Counted from the stretch's first letter, positions 16,747-25,412 are shown. The stretch: 52,235 bases of DNA from Chitinophagales bacterium (GCA_013297745.1 JAAFIM010000023.1:1-52235); one strand, 5' to 3'. Numbers and translations: made by a program. Notes: generated from the letters alone by a model not told the origin.

Positions 16747-17517
16747 ATGAAAGATTACTATTATATTTTGGGTGTGCCGCCTAATGCTACCGAGCAACAA
16801 ATCCGCACAGCTTACAAAAAATTATCTATTCTATTCCACCCAGATAAAAATGGCGGGGATAAGTTTTTTGAAGACCGATTCAAAGAAATTCAAGAGGCTT
16901 ATCAAGCCCTTGCTGAAAATCAACGCCGCGACGATTACAACCAACAACTCAATAATTTTCATCAGCCCGACAGCCAAAGCCACTACAATACGGCTGCGCC
17001 CGTGATAAGAACTTTTGACGTTTCCAAAAAACTGGTCAACGAGGGCGAACTCATCACCATCACCTGGAGCGTACAAAATGCGGACTCTTTACATATTTCG
17101 CCCATAGGATTATTGCCTGTAAGCGGCACAAAAACCATCCGTTTACCCAACTTGGTGGGCAAACCATTAGTAACGCTTATTCTTACCGCCACCAATACGT
17201 TTGTACAACAAAGTGTTGAAAAACAAATAGTTATAGAAAATAAAAATTTTAAAAACAAACCCATTCAGTACTTACAAGAAAAAAATCCTGTACAAGAAAA
17301 ACGCCCTACGCCCACAATCAAAAATAAAGAAACCACAAATCCACCACAAGCTCTAGTTACAATTCCTAAAAAAGAAAACGGGGCAAAAACAGCAACCATA
17401 GCCAGCGAAGGCAGCCCCCAAACAGCGATTTATGCTTATGTGACTATGGCTATTATGATTTTTTTGGCTGTAGTAATGGCTTTTTATGTATACCAGCTCA
17501 ACTCTTTCAAACCCTAA
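16747..17517 (+). CDS. DnaJ-domain protein with C-terminal membrane anchor
   Basis: This 256-residue protein begins with a complete J domain (residues 1-67: YYYILGVPPNATEQQIRTAY, HPD at 31-33, EAYQAL). The HPD tripeptide is the element that stimulates DnaK. Residues about 84-165 form a beta-rich, Ig-like stretch (ITITWSVQNADSLHISPIG). A proline/lysine-rich linker follows, then one hydrophobic segment near the end (about 228-250). The topology suggests a tail-anchored protein with the J domain in the cytoplasm. The next gene starts 3 bp after the stop, so the two membrane proteins are co-expressed. Confidence 0.85.
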   Translation: MKDYYYILGVPPNATEQQIRTAYKKLSILFHPDKNGGDKFFEDRFKEIQEAYQALAENQRRDDYNQQLNNFHQPDSQSHYNTAAPVIRTFDVSKKLVNEGELITITWSVQNADSLHISPIGLLPVSGTKTIRLPNLVGKPLVTLILTATNTFVQQSVEKQIVIENKNFKNKPIQYLQEKNPVQEKRPTPTIKNKETTNPPQALVTIPKKENGAKTATIASEGSPQTAIYAYVTMAIMIFLAVVMAFYVYQLNSFKP

Positions 17518-17520
17518 TCT

Positions 17521-18468
17521 ATGTTAGAATATTTCCCCTTTCATAATTTTAATAAAAAAATTGCTGTTTCTTTGAATTTATGGAAAGATGAACAACAACA
17601 TTATTTGAAACAAACTGCGATTAAGCAACGAAATTTTCGCCTAACAAGAGCGTTGGTATTATTATTTTTATTGGTTACTGGCATTTTTGCCACTTTGGCT
17701 CGCCCTAGCTGGATATTTGTAATCGTTATCATCAGCCTTATTTTGTGTGGAATTGCTATTTCGGGTATAAAAATATGGCAACAACAAACTTTTAGCAAAT
17801 GGCAAGACCGCAATAATCGTTTGTTTGCCCAACCCTTTAAAGAAGCTATTTTTAAATCCTTTTTTGATGAATTGCAAGCAAGTCAAAACCTAAAAACGAG
17901 CCAACAGGTCATATACAAAAGCCATTTATACCCCAATGCTGTGGCGGTTCAAAAACCTGATTTGTTGTATGAAGGATTGTTCAAAAATGAGCCACTTTTA
18001 ATCTATTTGGGTGCATACTCACAAGGTTTGCTCAAAAAAGATACCGCTTTTTTCAATTTGTCTCAATCTATAAACAATAATGTTGAACACTTTTTTTGCC
18101 TAAAAAATCAAAATTTGGAAAAAAAATCAGAAGCTGAACCACAACATTTTGGTTATTTTGTAGAACTGGAAGCAGAATTTAACTTTTATAGCAACCAACG
18201 CGGCACTTTAGCTGCATTTATAGAACAAAACGAACAAACATTACTCCGCCTAGCCAATTTGAAATTAGATTATTTGGCTATATCTATTTTAAATAATAAA
18301 ATTAACTGTGCTTTTGATGTTCAGTTGCTCAATTTTTGGCAAGAGATAGCCATCACCAAAATACTCACCGAAGAAGACTTAAAAATTTATTACAACAATA
18401 TGTCTAAGGTGATTACATTGATTTCTTTGGCTCAAAATTTAGAAATCCCCATTTTGGAAACCGAATAA
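17521..18468 (+). CDS. Two-helix membrane protein of unknown function
   Basis: This 315-residue protein is translated 3 bp after the DnaJ-domain gene. Two adjacent hydrophobic segments (about residues 42-60 and 62-84) are followed by a soluble domain of about 230 residues. The soluble part resembles DUF3137-type proteins in layout (two helices near the N-terminus, then a mixed domain), but I see no diagnostic motif. Coupling to a membrane-anchored J protein suggests a shared envelope or chaperone role; this is inference. A terminator follows directly. Confidence 0.7.
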   Translation: MLEYFPFHNFNKKIAVSLNLWKDEQQHYLKQTAIKQRNFRLTRALVLLFLLVTGIFATLARPSWIFVIVIISLILCGIAISGIKIWQQQTFSKWQDRNNRLFAQPFKEAIFKSFFDELQASQNLKTSQQVIYKSHLYPNAVAVQKPDLLYEGLFKNEPLLIYLGAYSQGLLKKDTAFFNLSQSINNNVEHFFCLKNQNLEKKSEAEPQHFGYFVELEAEFNFYSNQRGTLAAFIEQNEQTLLRLANLKLDYLAISILNNKINCAFDVQLLNFWQEIAITKILTEEDLKIYYNNMSKVITLISLAQNLEIPILETE

Positions 18469-18474
18469 AAAAGA

Positions 18475-18510
18475 AAAAGGCTTAGGAGTTTATCCCCAAG
18501 CCTTTTTTAG
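18475..18510 (+). terminator. Terminator after the DnaJ/membrane-protein pair
   Basis: The stem AAAAGGCTT/AAGCCTTTT has a roughly 14-base loop and is followed by a T-run. Confidence 0.8.
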
Positions 18511-19043
18511 TTACTAAATTTGAAAAGTAAGTATGCAGTAAGAGCAATTACGCACTATAAAAATAAAAATAAGCGAGAGCGTGGGGTTTTATACCCCACG
18601 CGGTAAAAAAATCTTATTAGCGTTGGGTTTTACACCCAACGCAAGAATAAAATTTTATAAAATATGTATCTTTTTAGTGTGTGTTGGGTGTAAAACCCAA
18701 CACTAATAAGTAAGAGCAATTACGCACTATAAAAATAAAAATAAGCGAGAGCGTGGGGTTTTATACCCCACGCGGTAAAAAAATCTTATTAGCGTTGGGT
18801 TTTACACCCAACGCAAGAATAAAATTTTATAAAATATGTATCTTTTTAGTGTGTGTTGGGTGTAAAACCCAACACTAATAAGTAAAACCCAACACTAATA
18901 AGGTTTATTTTATCTACCGCACGGGGTGTAAAACCCCGTGCTATTGTAAAAATCTACACTCTTGTAACTCCAATATTTTAAATAATTTACACTACTATTA
19001 CACACTTTCTTTTTAAATTCTGTATTACTAAATTTTTATAAAA
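18510..19043. repeat. Intergenic MITE-like repeat region A
   Basis: This gene-free stretch holds the 172-bp duplication and a further palindrome (18919-18941, core ACGGGGTGTAAAACCCCGT). At its left edge is AAAAGTAAGTATGCAGTAA. At its right edge (about 18980-19030) is a segment containing CTACTATTACACA and TTTTTAAATTCTGTATTA. Both edges recur around the repeat at 34.96-35.25 kb, which has a different interior. Confidence 0.6.
18537..18880. repeat. Perfect 172-bp tandem duplication containing three palindromes per copy
   Basis: Copy 1 (18537-18708) and copy 2 (18709-18880) appear identical base for base. Each holds three 23-bp palindromes: in copy 1 at 18579-18601, 18620-18642 and 18681-18703. 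The core is a TGGGG or TTGGG arm with a TTTTACA/TGTAAAA centre. The second and third are the arms of a larger inverted repeat (28 bp with one mismatch, bounded by CTTATTAG and CTAATAAG). A 20-bp partial repeat follows at about 18881-18902. No ORF is present. Confidence 0.9.
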
Positions 19044-19934
19044 CTATCTTCCACTTCTGCGGCTGCCGCTTGTATTATTGCTTGAATTGTGGGTGTTAAA
19101 AGAACCTCCATTTGAGCTGCGGCTGCCCGAACTACTATTAGAAGAATTGCTAGATGATTGCGTTCTATTATAACCGCCAGAACTGTTGCTTCCGCTATTG
19201 CTATTGGAATTGTTGCTTGGATTACCAAATGCTCCCGAGTTAGAGTTAGAATTATTGCTATTGTCGCGGCTGTACAAATTGCGGTTGTAAGTTGTTCTAT
19301 CCCCGTTCATATTGCCATCGCCTCCACGTTCGTAGCGGGTGCGACTTTGGGGGCGGCCATTGCTAGAAGGGTCATAAGCCACCGCTTGATTATTCCAATT
19401 ATTATTATTGTTCCAACCGTTGTTATTATTCCAACCATTATTGCCCCAGCCGTTATTCCAGCCGTTGTTATTGCCCCAGCCGTTGTTGTTCCAACCGTTA
19501 TTATTGCCCCAGCCGTTGCAATTCCAACAATTATTATTCCAGCCATTGTTATTACCCCAGCCATTGTTTTGACTATTCCAGCCCCAAGCTGAACCAGCCG
19601 AGCCATAAAACCAAGGGTCGTTCCAACCGTTGCCATAATAGTAAGGACTATAATAACCCAAACCTGAATTTTGGTTGTTAAAACGGCGGATATTGGCTGT
19701 ATAATTAGGCTCATCTATCGCGTATTCGTCAGCACCATACGCGTTATTATTGCGATTTTGATTGCGGCCATTGATAACCAATGAATTATCTACATCGTTA
19801 TAAATATCATCATTTACGTCGCGGGTAGAAAAGAAGCGGTCGCGTTTTTCAGTTGTTTTATCTGATTGTGCGAAATTGGTTTGTGGGGCAAGAATTGCCA
19901 ACGCCAAACCAAACAGTAGAATGGTATTTTTCAT
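19044..19934 (-). CDS. Secreted Asn/Gly/Trp-rich low-complexity protein
   Basis: I start this 296-residue protein at the ATG at 19934 (MKNTILLFGLALAILAPQTNFAQ, a signal peptide). The longer frame begins at a TTG inside a TATCTTTG promoter box. After a charged segment the protein has about 16 short repeats of the type NNGWGNN/NNGWNN (about residues 120-185), with two cysteines in CWNC. The C-terminal part (about 215-296) is Ser/Asn/Arg/Gly-rich. Such repeats are expected to be disordered or to form stacked aromatic turns on the cell surface. No family is recognised, and no T9SS domain is visible. Confidence 0.75.
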   Translation of the reverse strand: MKNTILLFGLALAILAPQTNFAQSDKTTEKRDRFFSTRDVNDDIYNDVDNSLVINGRNQNRNNNAYGADEYAIDEPNYTANIRRFNNQNSGLGYYSPYYYGNGWNDPWFYGSAGSAWGWNSQNNGWGNNNGWNNNCWNCNGWGNNNGWNNNGWGNNNGWNNGWGNNGWNNNNGWNNNNNWNNQAVAYDPSSNGRPQSRTRYERGGDGNMNGDRTTYNRNLYSRDNSNNSNSNSGAFGNPSNNSNSNSGSNSSGGYNRTQSSSNSSNSSSGSRSSNGGSFNTHNSSNNTSGSRRSGR

Positions 19935-19981
19935 ATTTTTAAAAAAATTGGGATTAAAAAAATTTTTTTTAAAATGATTTT

Positions 19982-19989
19982 GCAAAGAT
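19982..19989 (-). promoter_or_regulatory. -7 promoter box of the Asn/Gly/Trp-rich protein gene
   Basis: TATCTTTG on the minus strand lies about 48 bases upstream of the chosen ATG. Confidence 0.5.
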
Positions 19990-20059
19990 AAGTATTTTTG
20001 TGCAAAAATTATTCCCTTTTTAATAATTTTAATAAAAAAAGTTTAGTAAAAAAGAAATT

Positions 20060-20689
20060 ATGCTCACTTTTCAGTTTATACGCCACGCCGAGAGCGAGGC
20101 CAATTTGCGCCCCCATATCATCAGCGGCCAATCTGTAGACGCAGTTTTATCAGCAGATGGACGCAAACAAGCAGCCGCGTTAGGGGTTCGTTATCAACCG
20201 TTTATAAAAAGAAAAAATTATAAATTGTGGGCTTCTACAGCTTTGCGCACCCAACAAACAGCAGCTATTTTTTGCGAAAAAGTAGGCATTGAGATTGAAG
20301 AATTGCAACTTTCGCCCTTATTGTTGGAGCTTTCTCAAGGCGATTGGGCTGGGCTGGTCAGAAGCGAAACTTATACCCCCGAAGTATTAGCAGAAATACA
20401 AGCCGATAATCTCAACTTTAAAGCGCCCAATGGCGAGTCTCAAGCCGAAGTTGCCGATAGAATGATGCAATGGTTGGAAACACAAATCGCTGAAAATCAA
20501 GTACATACTTATTTTTTAGTCTTTACGCACGGGGTTGCGATTAAGTGCCTATTTCAACGCATTATGCAATCTAATCCCCAATTTACCCACCTCATCAACA
20601 TTCAAAATACTTCAATAACCGAGTTCAAACATTCGGAAAAGGGCTTTTCGCTAGAAAAACTAAACGACCACGCGCATTTATACTTTTAG
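20060..20689 (+). CDS. Histidine phosphatase (phosphoglycerate mutase-like) family protein
   Basis: This 209-residue cytosolic protein has the branch-1 histidine phosphatase core. The phosphorylated His is in [10 protein letters not shown] (residues 6-15). A catalytic Arg is likely in [11 protein letters not shown] (about residues 59-69). The acidic pair lies in [13 protein letters not shown] (about 86-98). The second His is in [11 protein letters not shown] (about 154-164). Such enzymes include cofactor-dependent phosphoglycerate mutases, alpha-ribazole phosphatase and many broad phosphatases; the substrate is not evident. Its 3' end overlaps the convergent downstream gene by 12 bp. Confidence 0.9.
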   Translation: MLTFQFIRHAESEANLRPHIISGQSVDAVLSADGRKQAAALGVRYQPFIKRKNYKLWASTALRTQQTAAIFCEKVGIEIEELQLSPLLLELSQGDWAGLVRSETYTPEVLAEIQADNLNFKAPNGESQAEVADRMMQWLETQIAENQVHTYFLVFTHGVAIKCLFQRIMQSNPQFTHLINIQNTSITEFKHSEKGFSLEKLNDHAHLYF

Positions 20690-20926
20690 GTATTTTTGCG
20701 CCATTTTGACTATAGCTGCCGCCAGCGCGTAATCTTTTTCCGTAACGGTGTTGCCCGCATCGTGCGTAGTCAATTTTATAACCACTTGATTATAAACATT
20801 TTCCCAATTGGGATGGTGTTGTTGGGCTTCTGCTTCAAAAGCGACTTCAGTCATAAACGCCCAAGCCGTGCGAAAATCAGCGAACTGAAACCGCCCAACT
20901 AAAAAATTATCTTCTGGTTTAAACAT
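20678..20926 (-). CDS. Pterin-4-alpha-carbinolamine dehydratase
   Basis: This 82-residue protein matches the PCD/DCoH family. It has the [29 protein letters not shown] pattern (about residues 13-41) and ends with [20 protein letters not shown]. The active-site motif [E/Q]-x-x-x-H-H-P-x-(W/F) is intact. The enzyme recycles 4a-hydroxytetrahydrobiopterin formed by aromatic amino acid hydroxylases, and related members have other pterin roles. It is convergent with, and overlaps by 12 bp, the histidine phosphatase gene. Confidence 0.92.
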   Translation of the reverse strand: MFKPEDNFLVGRFQFADFRTAWAFMTEVAFEAEAQQHHPNWENVYNQVVIKLTTHDAGNTVTEKDYALAAAIVKMAQKYLKV

Positions 20927-20933
20927 ATAAAGG

Positions 20934-21126
20934 TGTTTAGTAAGGTTTTAAAAGCTAAAACAAGCAACAATAACATAAGACGCGCTCAATAGCGTGGGGT
21001 TTTACACCCCACGCGGCAATAAAAATTTTATCAAAATATATCATTTTTTTATTTGATTTCGTGCGTGGGGTATAAAACCCCACGCTATTGAGCGCGCAAA
21101 TTGTACACAGTTTTTCTTACTAAACA
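20934..21126. repeat. MITE-like element B (nested inverted repeats)
   Basis: This 193-bp element is bounded by an 11-bp perfect inverted repeat, TGTTTAGTAAG (20934-20944) and its complement (21116-21126). Inside, two 34-bp arms (20981-21014 and 21063-21096) pair with one mismatch. Each arm is itself palindromic around GTGGGGTTTTACACCCCAC. The element lies just upstream of the pterin dehydratase start and after the M16 protease stop (minus strand). There is no ORF. Confidence 0.8.
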
Positions 21127-21187
21127 TCTGTATATACTAATAAAACGCGTTTTTTGATAAAATGGTTGTGTGAATGTGGAAAAAAAT

Positions 21188-22426
21188 TTACTCGCCCTTT
21201 TCGTACCACAGCGTAGCCGCACTTTGGGGATTAAATAATTGTTGGGCATAATTTTGCAAAAATTCGGGGCTAATCTGTTTATACAAATCGGCTTCCTTGT
21301 TAATTTGTTCAATATCGCCCAAAGCGGCGTAAAAACCCAAATTTATCGCTTTATTATTGATGCTAATTTCCTCAAAAACAAGGTCGTGTTCTACCCGATT
21401 CTGTAATTTTTGCCATTCGTGCGCGGATAATTTTTCCGATTTCAACACTTCCAACTCTTTCCAAATAGCAGCTTCTGCCGCTTCAAAGGTTTGATTATCA
21501 GCCAATTTTGCTTCTATCACAAACAAACCCGCATCTACATTTTCGGTAGTGTAAGCGTCTATTTCGGTAAAAATTTGCTGTTCTTTGACCAAATGTTGGT
21601 ACAAACGCGCCGCCTCGCCCTCTGCCAAAATATCAGATAACAAATCGTCTGCATAATAACCTAAAGCCGTGCGCGGAGATGCCAAAAACGAGATAAAAAT
21701 GGCGTTTACGGGCGCGTTGGATTTAACCCGCAAATGGCGCGGCTCAACTAAAGGCGGTTCTTGTGGATAATTTTTATCCAAATTTTCACCCGCGGGAATA
21801 TCGCCAAACCATTTTTCTACCAAAGGCAAAGCTGTAGCCAAATTGATGTTGCCCACAATGGACAAAACGGCGTTATTAGGGCGATAAAAACGCTGAAAAA
21901 ATCGCTTCACATCGTCCAAAGAGGCTTGTTCTATATGCTCAAAAGTTAGCCCAATCGTGGGAATTTTATACGGGTGTTGGGTATAAACCAAAGGGCTAAG
22001 ATGATGCCAAACATCGCCGTAAGGTTCGTTCAAACACGTTTCTTTAAACTCCTCTACCACCACTTTTTGCTGCGTGGAGAGGCTTTTTTTATTTAAACGT
22101 AAATCCGCCATTCTGTCCGCTTCCAGCCAAAGCGCAGTTTCTATGTTGGTAAGGGGCAAAGTTTGATAATAAACGGTAAAATCTTGGTTGGTAAAGGCGT
22201 TATTTTCGCCCCCAGCCTGCTGAATTTCATCGTCAAAATTGGGCGCGTTTTTAGAACCGCCAAACATCAAATGTTCAAACAAATGCGCAAAGCCCGTGCG
22301 ATGCAATTCTTCGTCTCTTGTACCCACTTTATAAGTTACGCACACAGCAGCCAAAGGCGTGTTAATATCTTGATGCACAACGAGTTGTAATCCGTTGGCC
22401 AATTGAGCAGTTTCAAATTTTGTCAT
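21188..22426 (-). CDS. M16 family zinc metalloprotease (pitrilysin-like)
   Basis: This 412-residue protein has the inverted zinc motif HLFEH at 48-52 within TGFAHLFEHLMFGGSKN, as in insulinase/PqqL-type proteases. A distal Glu is expected in VVVEEFKETCLNEPYG (about 127-142). A central M16_C segment follows (FFQRFYRPNNAVLSIVGNIN, about 175-195). The N-terminus (MTKFETAQLANGLQLVVH) lacks a signal peptide. In Bacteroidetes a second M16 gene without the zinc motif often follows, but none is here: the next feature downstream is repeat element B. A TATCTTTG box lies at 22457-22464. Confidence 0.93.
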   Translation of the reverse strand: MTKFETAQLANGLQLVVHQDINTPLAAVCVTYKVGTRDEELHRTGFAHLFEHLMFGGSKNAPNFDDEIQQAGGENNAFTNQDFTVYYQTLPLTNIETALWLEADRMADLRLNKKSLSTQQKVVVEEFKETCLNEPYGDVWHHLSPLVYTQHPYKIPTIGLTFEHIEQASLDDVKRFFQRFYRPNNAVLSIVGNINLATALPLVEKWFGDIPAGENLDKNYPQEPPLVEPRHLRVKSNAPVNAIFISFLASPRTALGYYADDLLSDILAEGEAARLYQHLVKEQQIFTEIDAYTTENVDAGLFVIEAKLADNQTFEAAEAAIWKELEVLKSEKLSAHEWQKLQNRVEHDLVFEEISINNKAINLGFYAALGDIEQINKEADLYKQISPEFLQNYAQQLFNPQSAATLWYEKGE

Positions 22427-22456
22427 TCAAATTATTTTATAAATCAAAAATGGACG

Positions 22457-22464
22457 CAAAGATA
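22457..22464 (-). promoter_or_regulatory. -7 promoter box of the M16 protease gene
   Basis: TATCTTTG on the minus strand lies 31 bases upstream of the ATG. Confidence 0.6.
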
Positions 22465-22580
22465 ATAAAAAATTAATCCTTTGTAGAATTATTGCAATTT
22501 TGTTTTTTCCTAATTTTTTTATACTTTTTTTAAACTTTTGTATATTTTTTTGGTTTTATTAACACAACAAATCTTTTGAA

Positions 22581-23372
22581 ATGAAGTTTAATATGGAAAA
22601 AATAAAATTAATGCTTAGCTTGGCCTTAATCGGCAGTTTGGCAAGTTGTACGATTGTGCGCCCTGGTGAGGTAGCCCTCAAACAAAAATTAGGCAAATTA
22701 GCACCAAACGAATTGGCACAAGGTCCTCACGGTTTTAATCCATTTGTAACCCAAATTTTTAAAATCAATGTGCAAACGGTGGAACTTATCCAACCTATCG
22801 CTTTACCTACTAAGGAAGGATTGAATGTAGATGCCAAAATTGCCTTGCTGTATCACGTACGCCCAGAAAAAGCGCGCGATGTGTACACCCAATATGGTAT
22901 CAACTATGAAAGGGTGGTTGTAGAAACTTACTTTTTGGCTACTGTGCGCGAAGTTACCTCTTTGTACGAAGCGAAAGATTTGCACGCGGTGAAAAGAAAA
23001 GAGGTTGAAGACCAAATAAAAATAGAACTGAAAAAAAACCTAAGTGATAAAGGTTTTGAAGTAGATGCTGTGTTGCTAAAAGATGTAATTATGCCTGCTG
23101 CTATCGCCCAAGCTATCAAAAATAAAGTTAGTGCCGAACAAGCTACATTAGAAATGGACTTCGTGATAGAAAGGCAAAGAAAAGAAGCTGAACGCCAGCG
23201 CATAGAAGCTGAAGGGATAAAAGCTGCCCAGCAAATTATCAACTCTTCGCTCACCAAAGAACAACTCCAATACAACAGCATAGAAATGATGAAAGGTTTA
23301 ATCACCTCGCCCAACACAAAGGTAATTATCACCGACGGCAAAACGCCCACAATTTTAGATACTCAAAAATAA
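22581..23372 (+). CDS. SPFH/prohibitin-domain lipoprotein
   Basis: This 263-residue protein has a lipoprotein signal (LMLSLALIGSLASC, Cys23) directly before the SPFH domain (VRPGEVALKQKLGKL). The pattern KINVQTVELIQPIALPTKEG, then LNVDAKIALLYHVRPEKA is the prohibitin/Band-7 core. A charged helix RQRKEAERQRIEAEGIKAA (about 198-216) forms the usual C-terminal coiled coil. Prohibitins are normally held by a transmembrane helix; here the anchor is a lipid on Cys23, so the domain would lie in the periplasm or outside. The first ATG could alternatively be at 22593. A clear terminator follows. Confidence 0.9.
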   Translation: MKFNMEKIKLMLSLALIGSLASCTIVRPGEVALKQKLGKLAPNELAQGPHGFNPFVTQIFKINVQTVELIQPIALPTKEGLNVDAKIALLYHVRPEKARDVYTQYGINYERVVVETYFLATVREVTSLYEAKDLHAVKRKEVEDQIKIELKKNLSDKGFEVDAVLLKDVIMPAAIAQAIKNKVSAEQATLEMDFVIERQRKEAERQRIEAEGIKAAQQIINSSLTKEQLQYNSIEMMKGLITSPNTKVIITDGKTPTILDTQK

Positions 23373-23380
23373 TCGGGATA

Positions 23381-23420
23381 AAAAAAACTCCATTTCTGCG
23401 CTTAGAAATGGAGTTTTTTT
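23381..23420. terminator. Bidirectional terminator between the SPFH gene and glyS
   Basis: The stem AAACTCCATTTCT/AGAAATGGAGTTT with a GCGCT loop has an A-run before it and a T-run after it, and lies between two convergent genes. Confidence 0.85.
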
Positions 23421-23422
23421 TA

Positions 23423-24964
23423 TTATTTCAACAAATTTTTCATATCAACGTATTCGCTCACAATCCGCTCAACCTGTTCTATCGCTATGCGTTCTTGGCG
23501 CATATTATCGCGGTAGCGGATAGTTACCTGATTATCGGTGAGTGTTTCGTGGTCAATCGTGATGCAAAACGGCGTACCAATTTCATCTTGGCGGCGATAG
23601 CGGCGTCCGATACTGTCTTTTTCGTCGTATTCGCAAACAAAAGCGTGGCGGATTTGGTTGAAAATAGCTTTGGCTTTGGTGGTTAGTTCTTCATTATTTT
23701 TCACTAAAGGCAAAACCGCACATTTGATAGGCGCGATGGATGGATGCAAGCGCAAAACTACCCGAAGTTCGTTTTTACCGTTGGCATCTGGCACCATTTC
23801 TTCATCGTAGGCTTGAGATAAAACAGCCAAAAATAAGCGGTCTGCACCCACAGAAGTTTCTACCACGTGCGGCACATAACTTTCTTTGGTTTCTGGGTCA
23901 AAATACTGCAATTTTTTCCCCGTCATTTCTTGGTGAGCCGATAGGTCAAAATTACCGCGTGCGTGTATGCCTTCCAACTCTTTGAACCCGAAAGGAAATT
24001 TGAATTGAATATCTGTAGCTGCGCTGGCGTAGTGCGCCAAATTTTCGTGGTCGTGGAAGCGCAAATTTTCAGCTTTTGAACCCAATTTTAGATGCCAATC
24101 TATGCGTTTTTGTTTCCAAAATTCATAAAATTCTTTATCTGTGCCAGGTTTGATAAAAAACTGCATTTCCATCTGTTCAAATTCGCGCATTCTGAATATA
24201 AACTGCCGCGCTACAATCTCGTTTCTAAACGCTTTACCAATTTGGGCTATACCAAAAGGCGGTTTTTGGCGCATCGTTTTGACCACGTTGATAAAATTGA
24301 CGAAAATCCCCTGTGCCGTTTCTGGGCGCAAGTACAAAACATCGTCGCTGGTCGCACCACCACCTTGAGTAGAAAACATCAGATTAAATTGGCGCACTTC
24401 AGTCCAATTGCGCGTTCCGCTCACTTCGCAGGCGATTTCCAACTCTTCAATAACCGCGTTCAATTCAGCCAAATTGCCAGAATTAAGCCCGTCATTCATC
24501 CGTTGCAGGGCAGAATTAGCTTTATTGATATATTCCAACACGCGCGGGTTGGTTTGGCGATACAACACCTCATCAAAAGTGTCTCCGAAGCGTTTTTTTG
24601 CCTTTTCAACCTCTTTTTCGGCTTTTTCTATCAATTTATCGGCTGCATTTTCTATCAATTGGTCAGCGCGATAGCGTTTTTTAGAATCTTTATTATCTAC
24701 CAAAGGGTCGTTGAATGCATCCACGTGTCCAGACGCTTTCCACACTTTGGGGTGCATAAAAATAGATGAATCTATACCCACTATATTCTCGTGCATTTGC
24801 ACCATTGATTTCCACCAATACTCTTTCAGATTGTTTTTCAACAAAACCCCGTTGGGCGCATAGTCATAAACAGCACTCAAACCGTCGTAAATCTCGCTGG
24901 ATTGATACACAAACCCACATTCTTTGCTGTGCGCGACTATTTTTTCAAATAATTTTTCTATCAT
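23423..24964 (-). CDS. glyS: Glycyl-tRNA synthetase (dimeric, class II)
   Basis: This 513-residue enzyme of the alpha-2 type charges tRNA-Gly. Class II motif 1 region: YDYAPNGVLLKNNLKEYWW near residue 33. Motif 2: IAQIGKAFRNEI (about 245-256) followed by FRMREFEQMEMQFF. Motif 3: SVGADRLFLAVL (about 370-381). The C-terminal anticodon-binding domain (CAVLPLVKNNEEL... to YVDMKNLLK) is complete. A glycine-specific segment (LYLRPETAQGIFVNF) is present. A TACCTTTG promoter box lies at 24994-25001. Several long minus-frame-shadow ORFs on the plus strand within it are not genes. Confidence 0.97.
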   Translation of the reverse strand: MIEKLFEKIVAHSKECGFVYQSSEIYDGLSAVYDYAPNGVLLKNNLKEYWWKSMVQMHENIVGIDSSIFMHPKVWKASGHVDAFNDPLVDNKDSKKRYRADQLIENAADKLIEKAEKEVEKAKKRFGDTFDEVLYRQTNPRVLEYINKANSALQRMNDGLNSGNLAELNAVIEELEIACEVSGTRNWTEVRQFNLMFSTQGGGATSDDVLYLRPETAQGIFVNFINVVKTMRQKPPFGIAQIGKAFRNEIVARQFIFRMREFEQMEMQFFIKPGTDKEFYEFWKQKRIDWHLKLGSKAENLRFHDHENLAHYASAATDIQFKFPFGFKELEGIHARGNFDLSAHQEMTGKKLQYFDPETKESYVPHVVETSVGADRLFLAVLSQAYDEEMVPDANGKNELRVVLRLHPSIAPIKCAVLPLVKNNEELTTKAKAIFNQIRHAFVCEYDEKDSIGRRYRRQDEIGTPFCITIDHETLTDNQVTIRYRDNMRQERIAIEQVERIVSEYVDMKNLLK

Positions 24965-24993
24965 AATGTTTAAACTAATGGTTGATTTTGCCG

Positions 24994-25001
24994 CAAAGGT
25001 A
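24994..25001 (-). promoter_or_regulatory. -7 promoter box of glyS
   Basis: TACCTTTG on the minus strand lies 30 bases upstream of the glyS ATG. Confidence 0.6.
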
Positions 25002-25017
25002 GCTTTTTTTTCAAAAA

Positions 25018-25054
25018 CACAAAAAAAAAGACAAACTTTTTAGTGTTTGTCTTT
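25018..25054 (-). terminator. Minus-strand terminator, displaced from its operon
   Basis: Read on the minus strand, AAAGACAAAC and GTTTGTCTTT form a stem followed by a run of nine or so T. It fits as the terminator of the lpxD operon, yet it lies 370 bp past that operon's last stop codon, with a 355-bp inverted-repeat-bounded element between them. Confidence 0.75.
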
Positions 25055-25057
25055 GGG

Positions 25058-25412
25058 ACTGGAGTTACGGTTCAGCTATTTGTTTGATAAAAATTAAATA
25101 CAAAATCTAAATTTTCGCCGTGCGACGCCAAAACCAGCGTATGTCGCGGAAAGACGACCAACCGAGCGCAGCGAGGGCAGTAGCTTTTTTGCAACGCAAA
25201 AAACGTCGGCTTGTAGCGACGGTTTTGCGCTTATTTTCGTAGAAAATACAAGCAAAAACGCCTTTTTGGCGTTGGCTTTTTTGGTTACTTTTTTGCCATC
25301 AAAAAAGTAATAAAAATAAATTTTTTAGGCGTAAGCCGTTAAAAAAAATTTCTACCCAATTTAACGTTACAGCGGTTTTGGACTAAATTTAAACCTCAAG
25401 CGTAACTCCAGT
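25058..25412. mobile_element. 355-bp MITE-like element with 12-bp terminal inverted repeats
   Basis: The left end ACTGGAGTTACG (25058-25069) and right end CGTAACTCCAGT (25401-25412) are perfect inverted complements. The interior has G/C-rich blocks with GCGCAGCGAGG, several short hairpins and TTTTTAGGCGTAAGCCGTTA at about 25322-25341, which recurs at about 35137. No convincing ORF is present. No clear target duplication: the flanks TTTGGG and TTGGAA are only suggestive. Confidence 0.6.

Noticed and set aside
24092-24769. Long plus-strand ORF (225 codons) inside glyS
   Set aside because: It lies antisense to a clearly conserved glycyl-tRNA synthetase and has no recognisable motif, promoter or plausible composition.
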